In this document: piece after piece, positions 14,506 through 22,141 of the stretch
Numbering within the stretch: the stretch's first letter is position 1
Layout: the number at the start of each line of letters is the position of its first letter
Assembly (NCBI GenBank): GCA_046590195.1
Contig: JBKJTP010000320.1
Coordinates: forward strand, 1 to 22,966
From: JBKJTP01 sp046590195
Lineage (GTDB): Bacteria; Bacteroidota; Ignavibacteria; Palsa-1295
DNA: 22,966 nucleotides
Direction of reading: 5' to 3'
Made by a program: the position numbers and the translations under genes
Notes under the pieces: model-generated
The model's database searches: none
The model's input: only the letters and a program-made list of their open reading frames with translations
What the model was told of the DNA's origin: nothing

Positions 14506-15183
14506 ATGACCCTTCGTTCGATGCTCAGTCCGGCGGTAGAGGACTATTTAAAGGCGATCTACAAACTCGAGATCGAGCACCCAGCCGATGGCGGCGCGAC
14601 AACCAATGCTGTTGCACGCTCGATGAAGGTGAGTGCAGCGTCGGTGACGAACATGCTCAAGCGATTGGCAGAGATGAAGCTCGTTAACTATGAGTCGTAC
14701 AAGGGCGTCACGCTGACCGAGGCGGGGAAGAAGGTGGCGCTAGAGATCATACGACATCATCGTCTGCTAGAACTCTATCTTCATGAAGTGATGGGCTACA
14801 CATGGGACAAGGTGCATGACGAAGCCGAATACCTGGAGCATCACATCTCCGAGGAGTTCGAGGATAAGATCGCAGCAATGCTCGGTAACCCTACGCATGA
14901 TCCGCATGGCCACCCTATCCCTACGAAAGATGGCAAGATACCTGCGCTGAAGTTCACATCACTTGCCGATGCCGAGCCGGGTCAACAGCTTATCATTAAA
15001 CTCGTATCCGATGCCGATCCGGAAATGCTCAAGTACATGGCGGAGCTGAAGCTTCGTCCGAACGCAAAAGTAAAGATCGTCTCGAAAGCTCCGTTCAATG
15101 GCCCGATCACACTTGAAGTCGAAGGCAAGAAGCGCTTACTTGGCAGCGAAGTAGCCCGACACATCTCTGTCTCGATCGCATAA
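14506..15183 (+). CDS. Stand-alone DtxR/MntR-family metal-dependent regulator
   Basis: This 225-residue protein has all three DtxR-family parts. The winged helix-turn-helix is at about 10-75 (VEDYLKAIYKLE, then KVSAASVTNMLKRLAE). The metal-binding and dimerisation domain is at about 76-140 (RHHRLLELYLHEVMG, HDEAEYLEHHIS, DPHGHPIP). An SH3/FeoA-like domain fills the C-terminal 75 residues. The expected ligands are D13, H85, E89, H104, E108, E111 and H112. D13 and E108 replace the Met and Cys of iron-type DtxR and match the MntR pattern, favouring Mn2+ but not proving it. ATG 14521 is an alternative start. Divergent from the fused metal importer across palindromic DNA, it is very likely its repressor and its own. 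Confidence 0.94.
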   Translation: MTLRSMLSPAVEDYLKAIYKLEIEHPADGGATTNAVARSMKVSAASVTNMLKRLAEMKLVNYESYKGVTLTEAGKKVALEIIRHHRLLELYLHEVMGYTWDKVHDEAEYLEHHISEEFEDKIAAMLGNPTHDPHGHPIPTKDGKIPALKFTSLADAEPGQQLIIKLVSDADPEMLKYMAELKLRPNAKVKIVSKAPFNGPITLEVEGKKRLLGSEVARHISVSIA

Positions 15184-15507
15184 AGCCTCCCAAGCTTAAC
15201 GCACGCAGTTTCTAAGACGCAACCTCCCCGTTTTCTAATGACTCCGTATTCATCTAATACTTCTTACAGCATTGCTTGTGGGAATAGGACTTGCTTTGTA
15301 CTGACACGAATCATAAGCAGGGCTTCTATCTGTAACCTCCCAACATTGGTCAAGAAGTATTGAATAGTTTGAGACTACCTACGCTTCCGATCTAAAACAC
15401 ACAGGTTTGTTACGAGATACCGATGACACAAATGTCATCGGATGATAGCTCCTGTCCTCCATCCAGTTGTCACAACAACTAGTTTATCATTCCTACTAAT
15501 CATACAA
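15184..15507 (+). other. 324-bp intergenic leader upstream of the repeat protein
   Basis: No gene is supported here. The only clear structure is the hairpin at 15420-15441. No T-rich terminator follows the regulator gene. The region must hold the promoter for the 4.4-kb gene downstream, but I cannot place it with confidence. Confidence 0.5.
15420..15441 (+). promoter_or_regulatory. Perfect hairpin/inverted repeat in the leader of the repeat protein
   Basis: CCGATGACA (15420-15428), loop CAAA and TGTCATCGG (15433-15441) form a perfect 9-bp stem with a 4-base loop, ending 66 bp before the chosen ATG at 15508. No T-run follows, so it is not a terminator. It may be a transcription-factor site or an mRNA leader hairpin affecting stability or translation. 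Confidence 0.5.
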
Positions 15508-18500
15508 ATGACATCACGTCGTTCATGGATGCTCAGCTTAGCGCTGGGCGCCGCAATCACGGTTAATTACGCTTCCGCATCGTTTGCGCAAGCTCCTCGT
15601 AATATTTCGTACCAGGGTCAATTGCTGGAGAATAACCAGCCAGCAACTGGTCAGTACACGATCACCATCAATTATTACACGGCCGGCGCATCTGCACCGA
15701 TCCACACAGAGACGTTCACGAACGCAACTGTTCAGAACGGCATCTTCAATGTGATCCTTGGATCAAGCAGCGCCTTCCCTGCTTCGATGGATTTCAACGA
15801 GCAGTACTTCATCGGCGTCCAGGTCAATGGCGCTGTTGAGCTCCAGCCTCGTACGGCAATGCTCTCAGCTCCATACGCGCTGAATGCTAACACCATTAAT
15901 GGTTACTCTGTAAGCGAGTTTCCAGGCGCAGGGCAGATCCTCGTGCTCGATAACAATGGCCGCGTGCCGACATCAGCACTTCCTTCAGGACCGAACTTCG
16001 TTGCAGGTAACAACATCGTTATCCAGGAAGACACGCTGAACAACACATACACGTTTAGCTCGACAGGCGGTTCAGGCACAGGCATCACACGCATCATCGC
16101 TGCAGACGGCCTCTTCGGTGGCGGATCAACAGGGGACGTGACGATCGGTATTGCACCGAACTCGATCACATCTGAGATGATCGGCGCAGGTTCCATCACT
16201 GGCAACAAGCTCAGCCCGATCCTTGCCGGCGAAGGACTCTATCAGGACATTCTCGGCAACTTGAATGTAGGCGTCGATAACTCGAGCATCGTTATCAGTA
16301 ATGATCGGCTCTCGATCGGCACGCTTGGCTCATCCAATCTCGATTCCACAGTTCAGCGCCGTATCACGGGCACTGCGAATCCAGGTTCGTTCGTAACCGG
16401 TGTCAACAACGATGGTACGGTTACGTCAGGTACACTCACCACAGACAACTCGCTGACGCGCACGATCACGGGGAGTAATGTTCAGCTTGGACTTAATCCA
16501 GCGAATTCGAACTCGTTCACCGCGACGCAGAATTTCGACGTGATCAATGCGAACACGATCAACACTCGCGACCTCAACACGACAGGCAACGTAGTGCTCG
16601 GGAACGGCACGAACAGCAACCTGACAGTTATGCCAGGTGCCGGTACGATCAACTTCTCGAACGCACGTTTGCAGGGTGTCGGCGCGCCGCTCGCTGGTAC
16701 GGACGCTGTCAATCGTGACTATGTTACAACCCAGGTAACTAACCAGACCTTTGGGGGTGACGTAACGGGCACAGCTGGCAACTTGCAGATCAATGGCACA
16801 AATGCGGGTATCGGTAACCGCCTCATCCAGGGCATCAATACCGGAACAGCCGGCATCACTAATGCTGTCATTAACGATGATCTCACGATCAACGGTGGCA
16901 CGATCAACAACACGATCATTGGTGGCACAACGCCTAGCTCAGCAACATTCACTGACGTAACGGTCAATGGCACGCTGAACGCAAATGGCTCGGCTAACTT
17001 TGGCAACGGTACGACAGCTAACACATTTGTATTCAATACGAACGGTGGCTCCATCAGCCTGTCAGGTGCACGCCTTCAGAACGTTGGTAACCCAACGCTC
17101 GGTACGGACGCAGTGAACCTGCAGACGATGAATAGCTCGATCGATTCGAACAATGCTGCACAGACGCTCGGTGGCGATATCAATGGCGCTAACGGCAATA
17201 ACACGATCAACACCTCAAACCCTGGCATCGGCGACCGCCTCGTTACAGGTGTCAACTCAGGCACAACGACTGTCAATGACGCAGCGATCAACGATTCACT
17301 GACGATCAACGGCGGTACGATCAACAACACACCGATCGGCATGACGGGCGCAAGCAGCGGTATGTTCACAACATTGTCGTCGACGCAGCAGACAATGCTC
17401 GCAACGACTTCTGGTGACGTAGTCATCGGTACAGCTACTCCGCTGAACAACGGTGCGATCCTCGAGATCGAGCGCGCTCAGGCTGCGAGATTGCTTGCAC
17501 GACTCTACAACACTGGTACGGGTGGTGCGGAATTCCGTATTATTGGTGCAAACGGTGCGACGTCAACACTCTCTTTCACTGATTCTGACGAATTCGTCTC
17601 AGCGATCAACAGCAACGATGGGACAGGTCTGACGATCAACGTCCGTAACACCGGCGACGCTAATAGCCAGGCTGGTCTCGACGGAGCAGTTGCGATCCGC
17701 GTAGAGCGCGACCGTGATGTCGTGATCGAAGAGGATCTCACCGTTCTCGGTGCTGTCAACTTCGGCAACGGCAACGACAATCTGACTTTCAACTCAGGCA
17801 CAGGCACAGTCGATTTCTCAGGCTCGCGCTTGACGAACGTTGCTAACCCAGTTGCAGGCACAGACGCTGTTAATCTCCAGACGCTTAATAGCACGGTTGC
17901 AGGTAATGCACTCGCTGGCGACATCAGCGGTCCTAATGGCAGCAACACGCTGAACACGTCGAATCCTGGCATCGGTAATCGCCTCGTATCTGGTGTAAAC
18001 TCCGGCACAACGACGATCAACGATCCTGCTATTGCTGATAATCTCACCATCAATGGTGGTACGATCAACAACACGCCGATCGGCGCAACGACACCAAGCA
18101 CGGGTGTCTTTACGAACCTGACGACAGTCAACCAGTTCATGTCGAACGGTACAACCATGCTCGGTGACGGCACCGGTGCTGACAATGTCACGATTAACCC
18201 AGGCACAGGCGCTGTAAACTTCTCAGCAGCTCGCTTGCAGAACATCGCGAACCCAGTCAGCAATACTGACGCTGTAAACTTGCAGACGCTCAATAGCGCG
18301 ATCGCAACGAACAACACGTCACAGACACTTGGTGGCGATATCAGTGGCCCGAACGGCAGCAATACACTGAATACGGCTAACCCTGGCGTAGGGGACCGCC
18401 TCGTAACTGGTGTCAACTCCGGCACGACGACGATCAATGATCCAGCTGTTGCTGATAATCTCACTATCGACGGTGGCACGATCAACAACACACCGATCGG

Positions 18501-19935
18501 CATGACAGGCGCAAGCACAGGTAACTTCACCACATTGAACTCTTCAGGGCAGACGATGCTCGCGACGACCACAGGTGATGTAGTCATCGGTACAGCTACT
18601 CCGCTGAACACTGGTGCGATCCTCGAGATCGAGCGCGCTGAGGCGGGCAGATTGCTTACGAGACTCTACAACACTGGTACAGGTGGTGCAGAAGCTCGTA
18701 TTATCGGTGCTAACGGTGCAACGTCATCGCTCTCCTTTACGGATACTGACGAATTCGTATCGGCCATCAACAGCAGCGAGACATTGGGACTTACGATCAA
18801 TGTACGCGATGCAGGTGATGCGAACAGCCAGGCTGGCCTTGACGGCGCAGTTGCAGTCACGATCGAGCGCGATCGCGATGTCATCATCAATGAGGACCTC
18901 ACAGTTCTCGGTGCAGTTAACTTCGGCAATGGCGATGACAACCTGACATTCAACTCAGGCACAGGCACAGTCGATTTCTCAGGCTCACGCATCACGAATG
19001 TTGCTGATCCGATCAACAACATGGATGCAGTGAACCTGCAGTCACTCAACAACGCAGTTGCAGCAGCTACACCTGCAGCACTCGCTGGCGACATCACGGG
19101 ACCTAACGGCTCAAACACGATCGATCCAACAAATGCTGGTATCGGTGACCGCCTCGTAACTGGTGTCAACTCCGGCACGACGACGATCAACGATCCTGCG
19201 ATCAACGACGATCTTACGGTCAATGGTGGAACAGTCGACAATACACCGATCGGTGCAACGACAGCAAGCACAGGTAACTTCACCACATTGAACTCTTCAG
19301 GGCAGACGATGCTCGCGACGAGCACAGGTGATGTAGTCATCGGTACAGCTACTCCGCTGAACACTGGTGCGATCCTCGAGATCGAGCGTGCTGAGGCGGG
19401 CAGGTTGCTCACCAGACTCTACAACACTGGTGCGGGCGGTGCGGAACATCGCATCATCGGTGCTAACGGCGCAACGTCATCGGTTTCCTTTACGGATGCT
19501 GACGAGTTCGTGTCTGCGATCAATAGCAGCGATGCGATTGGTCTGACGCTCAACGTTCGCGACATTGGCGATGCAAATAGCCAGGCCGGTCTCGATGGCG
19601 CAGTGGCAGTTTCGATCGAGCGCGATCGCGATGTCGTGATCAATGAGGACCTCACAGTTGGTGGCGAGATGATCGCTAACTCAGCTGCTGATGGCTTCGG
19701 TGTATCGACTCGCTATGCTGATACCTACACGGTCACAGGTGCCGGGACGACGATCACAGTACCGAACACGCTGGTCACTCCGAACAGCACGGTCATCATC
19801 ACATTCGAAGATAACTCTGGTGGCACTCCTCCTACCTTCTCGGTACAGACGGATTCCAACGGTTCCTTCGATGTGATCCTTGACACAGCGGCAGCGATCG
19901 GTGATGAGATCCACTACATCATCATCAATCACTAA
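15508..19935 (+). CDS. Large secreted modular repeat protein, adhesin/tail-fibre-like
   Basis: This is a 1475-residue exported protein. ATG 15508 is chosen because it directly precedes a signal peptide (basic MTSRRSW, hydrophobic core, cleavage near SFAQ at 28); an ATG at 15442 would bury it. Residues 30-130 are an 'ISYQGQL ... NGIFNVILG ... SAPYALNA' domain often seen at the start of exported FCB-group proteins. A Gly/Asn/Thr-rich body follows with five neck-like motifs of the form RLxNVxxPxxxTDAVNLQxLN (near 387, 521, 772, 908, 1160), similar to YadA-type necks and to phage tail-fibre repeats. Three copies of a second module carry GDVVIGTATPLN and AILEIERAEA. The last 90 residues form a beta-rich end domain. 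There is no YadA barrel and no recognisable type IX sorting domain. I see no cysteine. It is probably a surface fibre, by inference. Confidence 0.85.
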   Translation: MTSRRSWMLSLALGAAITVNYASASFAQAPRNISYQGQLLENNQPATGQYTITINYYTAGASAPIHTETFTNATVQNGIFNVILGSSSAFPASMDFNEQYFIGVQVNGAVELQPRTAMLSAPYALNANTINGYSVSEFPGAGQILVLDNNGRVPTSALPSGPNFVAGNNIVIQEDTLNNTYTFSSTGGSGTGITRIIAADGLFGGGSTGDVTIGIAPNSITSEMIGAGSITGNKLSPILAGEGLYQDILGNLNVGVDNSSIVISNDRLSIGTLGSSNLDSTVQRRITGTANPGSFVTGVNNDGTVTSGTLTTDNSLTRTITGSNVQLGLNPANSNSFTATQNFDVINANTINTRDLNTTGNVVLGNGTNSNLTVMPGAGTINFSNARLQGVGAPLAGTDAVNRDYVTTQVTNQTFGGDVTGTAGNLQINGTNAGIGNRLIQGINTGTAGITNAVINDDLTINGGTINNTIIGGTTPSSATFTDVTVNGTLNANGSANFGNGTTANTFVFNTNGGSISLSGARLQNVGNPTLGTDAVNLQTMNSSIDSNNAAQTLGGDINGANGNNTINTSNPGIGDRLVTGVNSGTTTVNDAAINDSLTINGGTINNTPIGMTGASSGMFTTLSSTQQTMLATTSGDVVIGTATPLNNGAILEIERAQAARLLARLYNTGTGGAEFRIIGANGATSTLSFTDSDEFVSAINSNDGTGLTINVRNTGDANSQAGLDGAVAIRVERDRDVVIEEDLTVLGAVNFGNGNDNLTFNSGTGTVDFSGSRLTNVANPVAGTDAVNLQTLNSTVAGNALAGDISGPNGSNTLNTSNPGIGNRLVSGVNSGTTTINDPAIADNLTINGGTINNTPIGATTPSTGVFTNLTTVNQFMSNGTTMLGDGTGADNVTINPGTGAVNFSAARLQNIANPVSNTDAVNLQTLNSAIATNNTSQTLGGDISGPNGSNTLNTANPGVGDRLVTGVNSGTTTINDPAVADNLTIDGGTINNTPIGMTGASTGNFTTLNSSGQTMLATTTGDVVIGTATPLNTGAILEIERAEAGRLLTRLYNTGTGGAEARIIGANGATSSLSFTDTDEFVSAINSSETLGLTINVRDAGDANSQAGLDGAVAVTIERDRDVIINEDLTVLGAVNFGNGDDNLTFNSGTGTVDFSGSRITNVADPINNMDAVNLQSLNNAVAAATPAALAGDITGPNGSNTIDPTNAGIGDRLVTGVNSGTTTINDPAINDDLTVNGGTVDNTPIGATTASTGNFTTLNSSGQTMLATSTGDVVIGTATPLNTGAILEIERAEAGRLLTRLYNTGAGGAEHRIIGANGATSSVSFTDADEFVSAINSSDAIGLTLNVRDIGDANSQAGLDGAVAVSIERDRDVVINEDLTVGGEMIANSAADGFGVSTRYADTYTVTGAGTTITVPNTLVTPNSTVIITFEDNSGGTPPTFSVQTDSNGSFDVILDTAAAIGDEIHYIIINH
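17389..17763 (+). repeat. Internal coding repeat, module B copy 1
   Basis: This 125-codon module begins QTMLATTSGDVVIGT and ends DLTVLGAVNF. It is the most divergent of the three copies (for example RIIGANGATSTLSF and RVERDRDVVIEEDL). Confidence 0.85.
18550..18924 (+). repeat. Internal coding repeat, module B copy 2
   Basis: This 125-codon module starts 1161 bp after copy 1. Its first part and the preceding DNA (18511-18656) match 19264-19409 with only three differences that I can count. Confidence 0.9.
19303..19659 (+). repeat. Internal coding repeat, module B copy 3
   Basis: This module of 119 codons starts 753 bp after copy 2. It ends at DLTV and passes straight into the C-terminal domain, without the LGAVNF joint of the other copies. 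Confidence 0.9.
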
Positions 19936-19988
19936 TTTTACTAACGCGAGAGAGAGTTCAAATGGATGACGCGTTCATCTGCACTGAG

Positions 19989-20020
19989 CCCCGGCAATAC
20001 GCCGGGGTTTTTGTGTTTTT
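19989..20020 (+). terminator. Rho-independent terminator after the repeat protein
   Basis: CCCCGGC (19989-19995), loop AATAC and GCCGGGG (20001-20007) are followed by TTTTTGTGTTTTT. It lies 53 bp after the stop codon of the large repeat protein. Confidence 0.92.
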
Positions 20021-20024
20021 GGGG

Positions 20025-20160
20025 TTGGGTCTTGGGGACTTAGGGTCTGTGGGTCTTAGGGTCTTGGGGTCTGTGGGTCTACCCCGAAGGCCTAAATACA
20101 TTCAGACGTAGATCCGAGAGACCCCAAGACCCGTAGACCCTAAGACCCCCAAGACCCCAC
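20025..20160. repeat. Octamer tandem repeats arranged as an inverted pair
   Basis: The left arm (20025-20080) is a run of 7-8 base units such as TTAGGGTC, TGTGGGTC and TTGGGGTC. The right arm (20118-20160) carries the same units in the opposite orientation (GACCCTAA, GACCCCAA). They flank about 37 bp containing CCCCGAAGGCC. The arms could pair into a long imperfect stem, and the G-rich strand has many GGG runs. It lies between a terminator and the next gene. Confidence 0.8.
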
Positions 20161-20191
20161 ATTCGGCGCAACGTTTGCACGCTGTTGGCTT

Positions 20192-20932
20192 ATGCCAAGA
20201 AAGAAATTGAACATGCCATCCGGCATCGTACCGAATGCCATTAATATTCGCAGACCAAGCTGGGCACTGCGACAGGTAAATATCAGTGAGCCTGAGCGCA
20301 TTCTCTCATCAGTAGGCGGAGCGGGTTTAGCCATTTACGGGCTCAGCCGTAAAGATCTACCTGGGCTCGCGCTGGCACTGGCGGGGAGCTATCTGCTCTA
20401 TCGGGGCGCGACGGGCCACTGCCACACATACGAAGCGCTCGGCATCGACCTGAGCGACGAGATGCACGGCGGTATCGAAGTAACCAAGAGTCTTGTCATC
20501 AAGCAGCCTGCTGCTGAGCTCTATGACTTCTGGTACAACTTCAATAACCTGCCTCACTTTATGAAGCACCTCGAAGCTGTCTGGCAGGTCGGTGACCATC
20601 GCTGGCATTGGGTCGCAAAGGCACCGGCCGGCATGAGCGTCGAGTGGGATGCGGATGTCGTCGATGAGCGCGAAGGCGAATACATCGCATGGCGATCGCT
20701 CGAAGGCTCGGAAGTACCGAACGAAGGATCGGTGACTTTCACGGAGTTGCCCGATGATCGCGGTACTCAAGTTACTGTCAACCTCATTTACTATCCGCTG
20801 GGCGGTCAAATGGGCGCGTGGATCGCAAAGCAATTCGGCGAAGAGCCAAGCATCCAGATCGAAGACGATCTCCGCAACTTCAAGCTAATTATGGAAGGCG
20901 TCGATCGACCGATGACCAACCGTAAGAGTTAG
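20192..20932 (+). CDS. Membrane-anchored SRPBCC (polyketide cyclase/dehydrase-like) protein
   Basis: This 246-residue protein has two parts. Residues about 28-90 form a DUF2892-like membrane segment (VNISEPERILSSVGGAGLAI, then LPGLALALAGSYLLYRGATG), two short hydrophobic helices. From about 95, an SRPBCC/START-like domain begins IEVTKSLVIKQPAAELYDFW, continues NNLPHFMKHLEAVW and ends with a C-terminal helix (IQIEDDLRNFKLIMEGV). The combination is a known bacterial layout of unknown function, often called a cyclase/dehydrase. I cannot name a ligand. ATG 20192 is used, and ATG 20213 is an alternative. A heptamer tandem repeat begins 8 bp after its stop. The neighbours give no functional hint. 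Confidence 0.85.
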   Translation: MPRKKLNMPSGIVPNAINIRRPSWALRQVNISEPERILSSVGGAGLAIYGLSRKDLPGLALALAGSYLLYRGATGHCHTYEALGIDLSDEMHGGIEVTKSLVIKQPAAELYDFWYNFNNLPHFMKHLEAVWQVGDHRWHWVAKAPAGMSVEWDADVVDEREGEYIAWRSLEGSEVPNEGSVTFTELPDDRGTQVTVNLIYYPLGGQMGAWIAKQFGEEPSIQIEDDLRNFKLIMEGVDRPMTNRKS

Positions 20933-20940
20933 TGGGGAAT

Positions 20941-20993
20941 AGCGTCTAGCGTTCAGCGTCTAGCGTTCAGCGTCTAGCGTTCAGCGTCTAGCG
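20941..20993 (+). repeat. Heptamer tandem repeat, AGCGTCT/AGCGTTC
   Basis: Seven full heptamers alternate strictly between AGCGTCT and AGCGTTC, followed by a partial AGCG. The array is effectively a 14-bp repeat present about 3.8 times. It begins 8 bp after the SRPBCC stop codon. It is too short and has no spacers, so it is not CRISPR. Confidence 0.95.
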
Positions 20994-20997
20994 CGTG

Positions 20998-21090
20998 CCT
21001 GGCCCGGAAGGCGACAGATGCTTGGCGAAGCGTGTAAGCGCTGGAAATGACAACTACATTCTAAACTCAAGCCCTGGAAGGGCGACATAA
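20998..21090 (+). repeat. Two REP-like fragments
   Basis: GCCCGGAAGGCGACAGATG with GTAAGCGCTGG (21002-21044) resembles the element at 3991-4050. GCCCTGGAAGGGCGACATAA (21070-21089) is a further half-copy. Both have GCCC/GGGC hairpin arms around GGAA. They fill most of the gap between the heptamer array and the small gene at 21114. Confidence 0.45.
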
Positions 21091-21113
21091 GCACGGCCTT
21101 AATCAACAAAACA

Positions 21114-21335
21114 ATGTCAGAAGAAACATTCGACAAATCAGGACTCTCGGAGAAACGCCACACACAACAGAAGGACGATAAGTCCCACACAACTGCCGGC
21201 GGCAAGACCGGTGATCCTGGCCGCACGCCAGGCACCGCTGAAGGCGATCGCGCAGATCAGGATAAGAAGTTCAGCGACCAACGCGAAAGTGTCGAGAGAA
21301 CAGAGAACACTCGCGACGAGAGCCACACCTCATAA
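21114..21335 (+). CDS. Small charged, probably disordered protein
   Basis: This 73-residue product is almost entirely hydrophilic, rich in Asp, Glu, Lys, Arg, Ser, Thr and Gly, with no hydrophobic core, Cys or membrane segment. It starts MSEETFDKSGLSEKRHTQQK and ends with Ser/Thr/Glu-rich sequence. Such proteins occur among stress-related hydrophilins and general unknowns, and I recognise no family. Support comes from an ATG with an open frame of coding-like codons and the position 17 bp before the channel gene in the same direction, so the two may be co-transcribed. A perfect hairpin 46 bp after its stop may terminate or attenuate that transcript. Confidence 0.6.
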   Translation: MSEETFDKSGLSEKRHTQQKDDKSHTTAGGKTGDPGRTPGTAEGDRADQDKKFSDQRESVERTENTRDESHTS

Positions 21336-21352
21336 GCCGAGAAGTAGTTCGC

Positions 21353-22141
21353 GTGAACGATCGCTCAACCGAATCGCCTTCAGTCCAAAGCGCTCTTGAA
21401 AAAGAGCGCTTTGGACTTTTGCGCAAGATCGACGCCATGCTCGAATGGCCGATGCTTGTCCTTGCCATGATCTGGCTTGGCTTGCTTGTAATTGAACTGA
21501 CCGGCTCTCTCACCCACGCGCTCGAACTACTCGGCACGGTCATCTGGATCGTCTTCATCCTTGAGTTCATTCTTAAGCTGACGCTTGCACCGAAAAAGCT
21601 AAGCTACATCAAACGTAACTGGCTGACGGTTATCTCGCTCGCGGTGCCAGCAATGCGCGTGTTCCGAATTGCTCGCATCATGAGGCTTCTTCGGCTCTCC
21701 CGCGCGGCGAGAGGAATACGTTTGGTCAAGGTGATAGGATCGCTCAACCGAGGTGTCCGTTCGCTTGGCAAAACGATGCGCAGACGTGGGTTGAAGTATG
21801 TGCTGCTCATCACAGCAATCGTGATCTTTGCTGGCGCAGCGGGCATGCAGGCGTTCGAGTCTTCCTATGGATTGAAAAGTTACGGAGATGCACTCTGGTG
21901 GACGGTCATGATCATGACCACCCTGGGTTCTGACTACTGGCCGCAATCTGCAGAGGCACGGATACTCTGCGTGTTGCTCTCGGTCTATGCGTTCACCGTA
22001 TTCGGGTATGTTACAGCATCGATTGCAACCGTCTTTATCAATCAAGACAAGGAAGAAGATGAGCAACGCCAGCTTGACAGGATCGAGGCCAAGCTCGACG
22101 AACTGCTCAAACACCCGGCTGATCCGAAGGGGACAGAATGA
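21353..22141 (+). CDS. Voltage-sensor type six-helix ion channel with atypical filter
   Basis: This 262-residue inner-membrane channel subunit is expected to form tetramers. Helices S1-S3 lie at about 33-50, 57-78 and 87-100. S4 (101-127) carries Arg at every third position from R102 to R123 plus K126, a complete voltage-sensor pattern. S5 is at about 148-166, the pore helix at about 178-190 and S6 at about 203-228. The filter reads TTLGSDYWP, not the potassium TVGYGD, so ion selectivity is uncertain. A charged helix (232-254, EEDEQRQLDRIEAKLDELL) looks like a coiled-coil tetramerisation segment. GTG 21353 is used; ATG 21437 would still keep S1 and would place the hairpin at 21382-21417 outside the gene. 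Confidence 0.88.
   Translation: MNDRSTESPSVQSALEKERFGLLRKIDAMLEWPMLVLAMIWLGLLVIELTGSLTHALELLGTVIWIVFILEFILKLTLAPKKLSYIKRNWLTVISLAVPAMRVFRIARIMRLLRLSRAARGIRLVKVIGSLNRGVRSLGKTMRRRGLKYVLLITAIVIFAGAAGMQAFESSYGLKSYGDALWWTVMIMTTLGSDYWPQSAEARILCVLLSVYAFTVFGYVTASIATVFINQDKEEDEQRQLDRIEAKLDELLKHPADPKGTE
21382..21420 (+). promoter_or_regulatory. Perfect 16-bp hairpin with GAAA loop and short T-tail
   Basis: AGTCCAAAGCGCTCTT (21382-21397), loop GAAA, and the exact complement (21402-21417) are followed by TTT. It lies in codons 10-22 of the channel if GTG 21353 is the start, or in the leader if ATG 21437 is. It may be a terminator for the small upstream gene, an attenuator, or a translation-limiting hairpin. 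Confidence 0.7.

Noticed and set aside
15442..15507. Upstream ATG of the repeat protein
   Set aside because: It would place 22 extra residues before a good signal peptide. ATG 15508 is directly followed by the Arg-rich n-region.
17505..18611. Long minus-strand ORF (368 codons) and similar ones at 18666-19412 and 16719-17054
   Set aside because: These are shadows of the repeat protein. They repeat because the sense gene repeats, and the plus-strand frame has the signal peptide and known motifs.
20941..20993. CRISPR array
   Set aside because: Units are 7 bp without spacers and no cas genes are present.
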